The notes under the pieces were generated by a model, which worked only from the letters and a program-made list of their open reading frames with translations, had not been told where the DNA came from and made no database searches. Of a stretch of DNA of 6,902 nt, positions 1 through 6,277 are shown piece after piece. Source of the stretch: Pseudomonadales bacterium (GTDB lineage Bacteria; Pseudomonadota; Gammaproteobacteria; Pseudomonadales; Azotimanducaceae); assembly GCA_007128525.1 (NCBI GenBank), contig SKXG01000046.1, positions 1-6,902 on the forward strand, written 5' to 3'. Numbering within the stretch: the stretch's first letter is position 1; each line of letters begins with the position of its first letter. Position numbers and translations under genes: made by a program.

Positions 1-287
1 CCCTCCAGCCGTACCGGCGTCTCGGCCGGCAACGCAGCTCGATAACGAATGTCTGCCCGCGCTGTAAAACACTTAAAGCCCTGCAGCCAGAGCCAGTTCG
101 CCATGACATCATCAAGCAGACTGAAGATGATGCCCCCATGCGTCACACCTTCATAACCGATGTGAGCCGGACCAGGCGTACACTCTGCGCGGCAGACATC
201 ATCCTCGATCCGAAAGCGAACATTCAGGCCCTGCTCGTTTCCCGGCCCACAGACAAAGCAGCGGTTGGCCTCGACATCCAAGCGCAT
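1..287 (-). CDS. PaaI-family (hotdog fold) acyl-CoA thioesterase, 3' end cut by window edge
   Basis: Translating the minus strand from the ATG at 287..285 gives 95 codons open to the window edge, so the C-terminal part is missing. The N-terminus carries a CFVCG motif (Cys10 and Cys13) followed by N-x-x-GL, then HIGYEGVTHGG (42-52) and a SLLDD segment (56-60). This matches the hotdog thioesterase pattern of the PaaI/4HBT family, where the HGG turn and the following acidic residue on the central helix form the active site. Family members hydrolyse acyl-CoA thioesters in the cytoplasm; the substrate here is unknown. The start is supported by an AGGAG ribosome-binding site (295-299) 7 nt upstream. 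The gene is transcribed divergently from the NUDIX gene across 106 bp. I see no convincing promoter for it in that gap. The family call is firm, specificity is not. Confidence 0.87.
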   Translation of the reverse strand, partial: MRLDVEANRCFVCGPGNEQGLNVRFRIEDDVCRAECTPGPAHIGYEGVTHGGIIFSLLDDVMANWLWLQGFKCFTARADIRYRAALPAETPVRLE

Positions 288-320
288 TGCACGACTCCTA
301 TAGAAAACAAAAGGTTGGGC

Positions 321-350
321 CTGACAGCCCGGCGGCTTGCTCTGTATGAT
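321..350 (+). promoter_or_regulatory. Probable sigma70 promoter of the NUDIX gene
   Basis: CTGACA (321-326, five of six matches to TTGACA) and TATGAT (345-350, five of six matches to TATAAT) are separated by 18 bp. A start near 357 would give a leader of about 37 nt before the ATG at 394. The gap lies between divergent genes, so a promoter is expected here. This is a motif match only. Confidence 0.5.
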
Positions 351-393
351 CCTGATTTGATCACGCCAAGGAAACCGGCAGCCAGCCCCAACC

Positions 394-1038
394 ATGAAAC
401 TCAGCGATATCGAACAGCGGCTGCTCGCGCATTCGCCCTATATGGAGCCGGACGGCCAGCTGCCGGATCGCCAGGCTGCTGTTGCCGTGGTCCTGCGCCT
501 CAAGCCAGCGGCTGCCACGGAGATTCTCTTTATCCGACGCGCTGTGAAAGAAGGCGACCCCTGGTCCGGACATATGGCCTTCCCTGGTGGCCACAAAGAA
601 ACCAAGGATGACAGTCTGCTCGATGCTGCCATTCGGGAAACCTGGGAGGAAGTCGGTATCGACCTGCGGGCCAATGCGAGCCTGATCGGTGCCCTGGAGC
701 CGGTACGGCCAACGCTTGGCGGTCCGAGCGGCCGCACCGGCATGCTCGTTGCACCCTTTGTTTTCAGTCTGCAAAAACCGGTGCAGGCGTCACCCAATTA
801 CGAAGTGGCGGAAGTGGTCTGGACCCCACTACATCCGATTCTGCAGGCACGAAACCATGTCGAAGAAGCACGCCTCGTTGAAGGCAATCCGCGGTACTTC
901 AGCGGCTACCAGCTTGGCGACGGCAAGTTCGTCTGGGGGCTGACCTACCGGATGCTGCACAATCTTTTTGAACGCATCGACCCGGACTGGCGGCCACCGC
1001 CGACACCGGATGACAACACGGACTCAATCAAGGACTGA
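394..1038 (+). CDS. NUDIX hydrolase, CoA-pyrophosphatase (NudL/YeaB-like) type
   Basis: The 214-aa protein has the NUDIX fold. IRRAVKEGDPWSGHMAFPGG (47-66) leads into the NUDIX helix RETWEEVGI (81-89), where Glu82, Glu85 and Glu86 are the expected Mg2+ ligands. The spacing from FPGG to RE..EE equals that of E. coli NudL, with Asp73 where a classical NUDIX box has Glu. NudL-type enzymes split CoA and its derivatives into 4'-phosphopantetheine and 3',5'-ADP. A VAPFVF strand (119-124), EVAEVVWTPL (137-146) and WGLTYRML (181-188) are also typical of this subgroup. The ATG at 394 is the first start after an in-frame stop at 358. Its Shine-Dalgarno is poor, as the AAGGA at 369-373 is about 20 nt away. 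The residues after about 195 are rich in Pro and Asp and look like a disordered tail. The CoA assignment rests on subgroup resemblance, so another nucleoside diphosphate substrate is possible. Confidence 0.88.
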   Translation: MKLSDIEQRLLAHSPYMEPDGQLPDRQAAVAVVLRLKPAAATEILFIRRAVKEGDPWSGHMAFPGGHKETKDDSLLDAAIRETWEEVGIDLRANASLIGALEPVRPTLGGPSGRTGMLVAPFVFSLQKPVQASPNYEVAEVVWTPLHPILQARNHVEEARLVEGNPRYFSGYQLGDGKFVWGLTYRMLHNLFERIDPDWRPPPTPDDNTDSIKD

Positions 1039-2499
1039 TCAGCCGCTGTATTGATAGCCATCGTAGGCAGCCAGCGCCAATCCAGCGGCGACTGAGGTGA
1101 AAGGATCATGCTCCATGACGCGGCCAGGGAAACGCGTGTCCAGAATTCGGCGCACTGCCGGAATCAACGACGAGCCACCGGTACGAACCACCAGTTCAAT
1201 CGCGTCCGCTCTTAGACCGGCATTGTCTAGGGTCTGATCGACACCTGCCGAAAACTGCTTCAGCTGATCGGCAATCAGGGCCTCAAAGCGCTCGCGGGTG
1301 ACTTCGATTTCAACGTCGATTTCGGGGATATCCAACACCGCACTGTCCTGCTCTGACAACTGTGCCTTCAAGTCGCGAATCGATTGGAATACCAGGTAGC
1401 TGTAATTCTGCTTGATCAGTTCGTGCAAACGCCGGAACTTGACCGCGGCCGGACCACCCTGGTCGATGCAGTCCATCACGGCTGTGGTATAGCGATTCTG
1501 GTTCAGCGTGTAACTGACCGCCCAATTGAGCAGCAGATCTTCATAATCTTCAAAGGGAAACGGCGTTTCGATGACGGCCCGGTCGACGCCCGGACGACGC
1601 CAGCGCTCACCCTTGCCCAATAACGGAAACAACAGCTCGCGAAACAGACGCTGATCGATGTGATCACCGCCAAGCGCCAGTCCATGTGTGGCCAGCACCC
1701 GGAAGCGACCGGACTCACGCTCCAGAATGGAGAAATCCAGCGTGCCACCACCAAAGTCGACACAGAGCACGTGCGACGCACCCAGGTCAGGATTGGCATG
1801 CAGATAGCTGTGCGTCGCGGCAACGGGCTCCGGATAGAAGTGCCGATCTTTGATACCGGCATGGCCATAGGCTTCAGCAAGCCGCGCCTGCGCCAGCTTG
1901 TCCCGGTGCGGATCCCGTCCTTCGAAATGCACTGGATGGCCCAGGTGTGCAGCCCGCGCAGATACCCCGGCAGCTTCGATGCAACGCCGGATGTGCAAAA
2001 GCAGCGGCGTAATCAGAGCGACCAACCGGAACGGATGCTCAAACACCATCAACCGGCGCACATTGGGGTCGCCCAGCAACCGCTTGGTGCCCCGAAACAA
2101 CCGCCCCTGCAGGCCGGCATCCGTCAACGGCAGGCCATAGACCCGTTTGGTCAACATCTCCAATGGTGCCCGGCTCTCCGGATCGGCATTGCCGACCATC
2201 ACCGAACTGGTGCCGATCACCTCAGGAATCATCTCCACGGTACGGCCGGTGTTGTCGGCGATGTAGGCATCAATTGCGGCCTGGCCGGTGAGCGTCTGCA
2301 GGTCGCGGTCGATGTAGGTGGCGGACGGCATGATGGCGCTGTCAGATTCCAATTGAATCAGCAGCATCGACTGCCCGTCATAGACGGCAGCAGCAGAGTT
2401 GGTGGTCCCGAAGTCAATGCCGACCCCAACGTGCTGTTCGCCCCGACCCCCTAGAGTCTGTTGCTGCCAGTCCATTGCAGCCCTGCGCTCGCTCATCAT
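1039..2499 (-). CDS. yegD: YegD-like Hsp70-family ATPase lacking a substrate-binding domain
   Basis: This 486-aa protein is an actin/Hsp70-fold ATPase. Phosphate-1 motif IDFGTTNS is at 28-35, the FRGTKRLLG segment at 135-143 (Lys139 aligns with catalytic Lys70 of DnaK), EPVAA at 224-228, phosphate-2 VDFGGGTLDFSIL at 247-259 (Thr253 and Asp255), GGDHIDQRL at 277-285 and the adenosine motif RTGGSSLIP at 439-447. It ends just after the nucleotide-binding domain, with no beta-sandwich or lid, as in E. coli YegD, which it also resembles at GHPVHFEG (187-194) and PLLGKGERW (292-300). All ATPase residues are intact, so it is probably active; its client is unknown. It starts 9 nt after the CoA-transferase stop, implying co-transcription and perhaps translational coupling. 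The ATG at 2499 has only a GGGG stretch as Shine-Dalgarno; Met9 (ATG 2475-2473, AGGG 5 nt upstream) is a credible alternative start. Its stop directly abuts the convergent NUDIX stop. Confidence 0.88.
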   Translation of the reverse strand: MMSERRAAMDWQQQTLGGRGEQHVGVGIDFGTTNSAAAVYDGQSMLLIQLESDSAIMPSATYIDRDLQTLTGQAAIDAYIADNTGRTVEMIPEVIGTSSVMVGNADPESRAPLEMLTKRVYGLPLTDAGLQGRLFRGTKRLLGDPNVRRLMVFEHPFRLVALITPLLLHIRRCIEAAGVSARAAHLGHPVHFEGRDPHRDKLAQARLAEAYGHAGIKDRHFYPEPVAATHSYLHANPDLGASHVLCVDFGGGTLDFSILERESGRFRVLATHGLALGGDHIDQRLFRELLFPLLGKGERWRRPGVDRAVIETPFPFEDYEDLLLNWAVSYTLNQNRYTTAVMDCIDQGGPAAVKFRRLHELIKQNYSYLVFQSIRDLKAQLSEQDSAVLDIPEIDVEIEVTRERFEALIADQLKQFSAGVDQTLDNAGLRADAIELVVRTGGSSLIPAVRRILDTRFPGRVMEHDPFTSVAAGLALAAYDGYQYSG

Positions 2500-2508
2500 C
2501 CGCCCCGG

Positions 2509-3687
2509 TTAGTTGAAGTCTGCGGCGAGCAGGGCACGATCAGCCAGCCAGCGCTCGATCTGGGCATCATCCACAGCCGCCCACTCGCGCAGCACCTCCA
2601 GATTGTGTTCGCCCTTGTGCGGCGCACCACGGCGATGTCCGCTGGCCGCCTGCGAGAAGCGATACGGCGTACCCACCACCCGCCGCTCGCCGCCTGCCCG
2701 ATCGTCAACCTGGGCAATGGTGCCCCGATGTACAACGGTTGGCTGCTTGAGGGCCTGGTAGCTGTCGCGCACATCGCCCCAGGCAATGTTCATTTCCGTC
2801 AGCGCGGCAATCACAGCGTTACGATCCGGCAGGCCGTCGAAAAAGGCCTGAGCGGCAGCGCGCCGGTGACGAATTTTCTCTTCCAGCTCGGCGCCCGGTG
2901 GCGTCGGATCCTTAACCCCGCAAACCTGGTTGAGCTGGCGCCAGATGTGCCGGAAGTCCCCTGACAGGATCATCGGGCCGCCCGGCGTCTGCCACACCTC
3001 ACTCTGCATGGGTTTCAGATGCACTGCGTCGTCGATCCAATAGTGCAATTGATCGTCGTTGATCAGCATGCTGTCGGTCATCGCCATATCAATGTGCTGG
3101 CCTTCTCCGGTGCGTTGCCGCATCAGCAGCGCCGACAGCAGCGCCACCAGGCCATGCATGCCGGCATTGAAGTCCGCCACTGATATGGCCACATCCGCCG
3201 GCGGTGCCGACGAGGTCTTGGCCTGCCGTGCCATCAACCCCGACTCCGCATGAATTATGGCCGCATAGGCGGCCCGTTGTGACTCTGGACCCTCCTGGCC
3301 GAAGCCGGATACGGACAACATCACCAGACTCGGATTCAAAACCTGCAGCTGCGGATAGTCGAGGCCGTAGCGAGTCATGATGCCGGGACGAAAGTTTTCA
3401 ATCAGCACATCGGCATGCGGCACCAGTGCCTTGATGAGGTCGGGACCGCCGGGCGCAGCAAGGTCCACACAGATGTCGCGCTTGCCTACATTCTGCTGCT
3501 GGAAATAGCCGGAGATGCCGGCAACGGTGTGCCCCCACAGGCGCGTGATGTCGCCATCGGGCGGCTCCACTTTGACAACATCGGCGCCCAGGTCACTGAG
3601 CATCCGGCCGGCAAAGGGCCCCGCCAGTACCCGGGACATGTCCAGAACCTTGATGCCTTCCAGTGGATAGCCCTGACTGCCTTGCAT
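2509..3687 (-). CDS. CaiB/BaiF family class III CoA-transferase
   Basis: The 392-aa protein has the full family signature: GIKVLDMSRVLAGPFAGRML (11-30), LGADVVKVEPPDGD (33-46), NVGKRDICVDL (66-76), DVLIENFRPG (93-102), SVSGFGQEGP (125-134) and ADFNAGMHG (171-179), in which Asp172 aligns with the catalytic aspartate that forms the acyl anhydride in formyl-CoA transferase. TGEGQHIDMAM (193-203) and a C-terminal PYRF plus GEHNLEVLREW segment complete it. Length is normal. Family members move CoA between carboxylic acids (carnitine, formate/oxalate, bile acids, racemases); the substrate here cannot be read from the sequence. The ATG at 3687 has a strong GGAGGGG Shine-Dalgarno (3693-3699), but that site lies in one arm of a perfect inverted repeat, suggesting control of translation. 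It follows msrA by 84 nt and precedes the Hsp70-like gene by 9 nt. No dehydrogenase or ligase partner lies in the window. Confidence 0.93.
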   Translation of the reverse strand: MQGSQGYPLEGIKVLDMSRVLAGPFAGRMLSDLGADVVKVEPPDGDITRLWGHTVAGISGYFQQQNVGKRDICVDLAAPGGPDLIKALVPHADVLIENFRPGIMTRYGLDYPQLQVLNPSLVMLSVSGFGQEGPESQRAAYAAIIHAESGLMARQAKTSSAPPADVAISVADFNAGMHGLVALLSALLMRQRTGEGQHIDMAMTDSMLINDDQLHYWIDDAVHLKPMQSEVWQTPGGPMILSGDFRHIWRQLNQVCGVKDPTPPGAELEEKIRHRRAAAQAFFDGLPDRNAVIAALTEMNIAWGDVRDSYQALKQPTVVHRGTIAQVDDRAGGERRVVGTPYRFSQAASGHRRGAPHKGEHNLEVLREWAAVDDAQIERWLADRALLAADFN

Positions 3688-3692
3688 GCTTT

Positions 3693-3753
3693 CCCCTCCG
3701 TCTCTGATGGTCGCGCCACCTGGACCGGCGGCGAATTCAAGCAGAGACGGAGG
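3693..3753 (-). promoter_or_regulatory. Candidate RNA hairpin hiding the CoA-transferase ribosome-binding site
   Basis: CCTCCGTCTCTG (3695-3706) is the perfect reverse complement of CAGAGACGGAGG (3742-3753), with 35 nt between. In the minus-strand transcript the 3' arm ends in the GGAGG of the transferase Shine-Dalgarno, which would be base-paired when the stem forms. The loop contains a second stem: bases 3727-3733 pair with 3714-3720 around a 6-nt loop. One of its seven pairs is G-U in the minus-strand RNA but would be A-C in plus-strand RNA, which fits a structure made from the minus strand. No T-tract follows on either side, so it is not an intrinsic terminator. The structure is visible; the regulatory role is inferred. 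Confidence 0.55.
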
Positions 3754-3771
3754 ATACCTTGCAGGGCTGAT

Positions 3772-4416
3772 TCAGGCGACCCGCTCACCGCCGAGGCATA
3801 CGCCAGTGCCTTTCAGTCCGCAGTAGCCGTTTGGCACTCGGGCCAGATACTGCTGGTGATAGGATTCAGCAAAATAGAAGTCCAGCGCCGGCGCAATCTC
3901 GGTACTGACTTCCGGGAATCCGGCGGCTTGCAGCTGCCGCTGATAACGGGCCCGGCTGTTCATCGCAGCCGTGGCCTGTGACTGCTCGTAGGTGTAGATC
4001 CCCGAGCGGTACTGTGTGCCAACATCGTTGCCCTGCCGCATGCCCTGTGTCGGGTCGTGTGACTCCCAGAACAGTTGCAGCAGCGCCTCATAGCTGACCT
4101 TGGCCGGGTCAAAAACCACCAGCACCACTTCGGCATGACCGGTGCGCCCGGAACAGACCTCTTCATAGGTGGGATTCGGCGTGAAGCCCCCGGCATAACC
4201 AACCGCCGTGGTGAAGACCCCCGGTTGCTGCCAGAACAGGCGTTCGGCGCCCCAGAAGCAGCCCATGCCAAACAGCGCGCGCTGATGTCCAGCGGGATAC
4301 GGCCCCGCTGTCGGGGTGCCGAGCACGAGATGACGACCCGGCTCGGCAACAGGCTGCTGGCGGCCAGGTAGCGCCTCCCGCGCCGCTGGCAACTGCAATT
4401 TGCCCTGCGCGTTCAT
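3772..4416 (-). CDS. msrA: Peptide methionine (S)-S-oxide reductase MsrA
   Basis: The 214-aa protein reduces the S-epimer of methionine sulfoxide in proteins and free methionine. The catalytic GCFWG is at 52-56 (Cys53), preceded by FGM and followed by [10 protein letters not shown]. Also present are GYAGG (73-77), [16 protein letters not shown] (81-96, Glu96 in the substrate pocket), FWESHDPTQ (116-124) and the [10 protein letters not shown] block (129-138). The C-terminal YCG (Cys199) and GVC (Cys207) are the two resolving cysteines of the E. coli-type three-cysteine mechanism, recycled by thioredoxin. Length and the roughly 45-residue N-terminal extension match the 212-aa E. coli enzyme, and no signal peptide is seen, so it is cytoplasmic. 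The ATG at 4416 has a modest GAGAG Shine-Dalgarno 7 nt upstream. It is divergent from the lipoprotein gene (134 bp) and is probably read through into the CoA-transferase gene, because no terminator separates them. Confidence 0.97.
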   Translation of the reverse strand: MNAQGKLQLPAAREALPGRQQPVAEPGRHLVLGTPTAGPYPAGHQRALFGMGCFWGAERLFWQQPGVFTTAVGYAGGFTPNPTYEEVCSGRTGHAEVVLVVFDPAKVSYEALLQLFWESHDPTQGMRQGNDVGTQYRSGIYTYEQSQATAAMNSRARYQRQLQAAGFPEVSTEIAPALDFYFAESYHQQYLARVPNGYCGLKGTGVCLGGERVA

Positions 4417-4430
4417 GATCTGGCTCTCAT

Positions 4431-4441
4431 TGTCGACGACA
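4431..4441. repeat. Short palindrome TGTCGACGACA in the msrA leader region
   Basis: TGTCG and CGACA flank a single A, making a perfect 5-1-5 inverted repeat 14 bp upstream of the msrA start. A further CGACA lies at 4456-4460 within the direct repeat GACAACGACAAC (4451-4462). It could be an operator or chance; I recognise no known regulator site. Confidence 0.2.
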
Positions 4442-4512
4442 CCTTACTATGACAACGACAACACTCTAACATTCCCCGCATGCAGCCCCCTCGGGCCGAC
4501 CATTGGTTCAGG

Positions 4513-4518
4513 TATACT
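4513..4518 (+). promoter_or_regulatory. Probable -10 box (TATACT) of the lipoprotein gene
   Basis: TATACT matches the -10 consensus at five of six bases. I find no good -35 box at 16-18 bp upstream, nor an extended -10 TG. A start about 7 bp downstream would give a leader of about 26 nt before the ATG at 4551. That placement argues against the in-frame TTG at 4503, which would lie upstream of the transcript. Confidence 0.45.
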
Positions 4519-4550
4519 CGGCCCTTTCACCATACCGCCGCACCCTGGAT

Positions 4551-6221
4551 ATGACACTAGTGCCGAACCTGACACGCGCCAGCCTGACCCTTTGCCTGAT
4601 GCTGGCCTTGGCCGGCTGTCAGACCCTGCCGGATGCCCCGCCTGCGGACTATGAAACGCTGGCCAGCGAAGCCGCCGCCGGAGGGTCTGTATCCGTTACG
4701 GACCTGCGCAGCGCCTTCCTGCAAAGTGACGACTTCAACGCCCGTATGCAGGCGCTGGCGCCCCTGGAACAGCAGGCCATGCAGCTGATGGAAGACGAGC
4801 CGCTGCGACTTGGCGCCATCGGCACGGCCATCGTTGATGAATATTTTGCCAGCATCACAGGCCACAAGGCCCTGCAACAGTACTACGATCATGTCGGTGC
4901 CGCCGACGCCGCCGACGAACATGCGGCCTGGCTGTCTCAGATCATCGCTGCTGTAGAAACCGATGCCGATGGCAGCGTACGGGCACCGTATTCGGTGATC
5001 TCTGCCGGAGAAGCACAAGCCTATCTGCGCCTGCGAAACCGGATTCCGGTCGGCTCCATGTACTACAGCACAGAGCACACGCCCTTCATGGTCCTGATTG
5101 CGGCGCAGGCGCCCCAAGGCCGCATGCAGTCGTATTACTTCAATCTGACCGGCGCATACCAGGCCATACAGGCTGCTGTCGGACGAAGCCATGAGGGCGA
5201 GAGCTTCGACCCCGGAACCCTGATCGACTACCTGGCCCAACAGGAAGATTCAGCCGCCCAGGCCTCGATTGGCTCCTACCTGTATGCACAGCAGCGCTTT
5301 GAAGAAGCTGCCCACTGGTTTCGTGCATCAAGCCGCTCCGGCAACGTGCTGGCCAACCTGATGCTGGCGCACATATACCAGATGCAGGCACTTCGCAGCA
5401 GCGGCGATGACCAGGACGAGGCACTGGAGCTGGCGCTCGACAACTACACTACGGCCATCGCCATGGGTTCTGACGATGCCATGTTTGCGCTTGGCACCCT
5501 CTACCTGGAGGGCTACTACGGCGACGACAATATCGAGTCCGGAGTCAGTCTCCTGCAGCAGGCAGCGGACCTCAGCCATACCGATTCGCTGCTCTGGCTC
5601 GGCCACCTGCATCGTGAAGGCCTGCACGTCAATCAGAGCATTGATAGCGCGCGGCGATATTTCAGCCAGGCCGCAGAGACAGGCAGCCCCAGGGCGCAAC
5701 GCCACTACACGAGATTCCTGCTGGCCAATGCCAACGTCATTGCTTTCGACGATCGCGTCCTTGACTGGTTGAACGTGCTCATCGCCGAGGATGATGCCGA
5801 AGCCATGCTCCTGAAGGGTGCGCTCCAGGCCAGAGGGCTTGGCATCAGTCAGAACTTCCGTCGCGCGCAGCGCTGGTACCGGCGGGCGGCGGAGAGTGGC
5901 GAGCACAATGCCGAGCTGATCAATGAAATTGCCTGGACGCTGACGGTCTCCCACATGACGCGGCTGCGCCAGCCGGAGTTTGCCTTGCGGATCATGGAAC
6001 GCACCATGACCTCAGACAGCAGTGCGCGCGCCAATGCCGCGTACCTGGATACCTGGGCCGCGGCATACGCGGCCAATGGCAACTTCGAACGCGCCCTGGA
6101 CATTCAGCGCCAGGCGCTGGAGGCGGCCGAGGCTGAGGATGACGAACGTTTGATTGAAGTCCTGACCAAGCACCTGGAGCTGCTACAGCAGGGCGAGACC
6201 ATTACCGACGAGATTCCCTGA
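4551..6221 (+). CDS. Sel1/TPR-repeat lipoprotein, function unknown
   Basis: The 556-aa protein begins with a lipoprotein signal peptide: MTLVPNLTR, a hydrophobic run, then the lipobox LALAGC with lipidated Cys23. Gln24 at +2 (not Asp) predicts outer-membrane sorting by the Lol system. Residues 24-230 form a domain I do not recognise, containing YLRLRNRIPVGSMYY (158-172). From about 235 to 454 there are roughly five Sel1-like helical repeats, recognisable from A-x-x-x-LG-x-LY/LH-x-EG and A-x-x-W/YF-x-x-AA-x-x-G spacing; the clearest are at 309-344, 345-381 and 416-454. A TPR-like end (455-529) includes EIAWTL, YLDTWAAAYAANGNFERALD and Gln/Glu-rich helices. Such solenoids bind other proteins, so a periplasmic scaffolding role is likely but unproven. 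The reading frame extends up to a TTG at 4503, but the signal peptide and -10 box favour ATG 4551, despite a weak Shine-Dalgarno. Confidence 0.83.
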   Translation: MTLVPNLTRASLTLCLMLALAGCQTLPDAPPADYETLASEAAAGGSVSVTDLRSAFLQSDDFNARMQALAPLEQQAMQLMEDEPLRLGAIGTAIVDEYFASITGHKALQQYYDHVGAADAADEHAAWLSQIIAAVETDADGSVRAPYSVISAGEAQAYLRLRNRIPVGSMYYSTEHTPFMVLIAAQAPQGRMQSYYFNLTGAYQAIQAAVGRSHEGESFDPGTLIDYLAQQEDSAAQASIGSYLYAQQRFEEAAHWFRASSRSGNVLANLMLAHIYQMQALRSSGDDQDEALELALDNYTTAIAMGSDDAMFALGTLYLEGYYGDDNIESGVSLLQQAADLSHTDSLLWLGHLHREGLHVNQSIDSARRYFSQAAETGSPRAQRHYTRFLLANANVIAFDDRVLDWLNVLIAEDDAEAMLLKGALQARGLGISQNFRRAQRWYRRAAESGEHNAELINEIAWTLTVSHMTRLRQPEFALRIMERTMTSDSSARANAAYLDTWAAAYAANGNFERALDIQRQALEAAEAEDDERLIEVLTKHLELLQQGETITDEIP

Positions 6222-6249
6222 GCGGCCGCGCCGAAGGCAGAGCTACCTG

Positions 6250-6273
6250 AAAAAGGACGGCATCCTGCCGTCC
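6250..6273 (-). terminator. Intrinsic terminator of the TetR gene
   Basis: In minus-strand RNA a perfect 8-bp stem, GGACGGCA pairing with TGCCGTCC around a 3-nt loop (6255-6273), is followed at once by five U (6250-6254). It begins 4 nt after the TetR stop codon. On the plus strand the hairpin is followed by CTGCTC, so it should not terminate the lipoprotein transcript efficiently. Confidence 0.88.
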
Positions 6274-6277
6274 CTGC

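Noticed and set aside
138..611. 157-codon plus-strand open frame
   Set aside because: It overlaps the thioesterase in antisense and the NUDIX gene in another frame, both of which have clear family motifs. Its own protein is low-complexity Arg/Pro/Ala and unrecognisable.
1660..2454. 264-codon plus-strand open frame opposite the Hsp70-like gene
   Set aside because: It lies wholly antisense to a gene with every Hsp70 ATPase motif intact. Its translation (His/Gln/Arg-rich, no recognisable motif) is typical of a shadow frame in GC-rich DNA.
3695..3753. Reading the 12-bp inverted repeat as a terminator or as insertion-sequence ends
   Set aside because: No T-tract follows on either strand. The 35 bp between the arms cannot hold a transposase, and no flanking target duplication is visible.
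3415..3981. 188-codon plus-strand open frame spanning the msrA/CoA-transferase gap
   Set aside because: It is antisense to conserved parts of both genes. It is open mainly because of GC-rich codon bias and has no recognisable protein features.
4557..5240. 227-codon minus-strand open frame within the lipoprotein gene
   Set aside because: It is antisense to the lipoprotein signal peptide and N-terminal domain, with no motif; the same holds for the 208-codon frame at 5328-5954.
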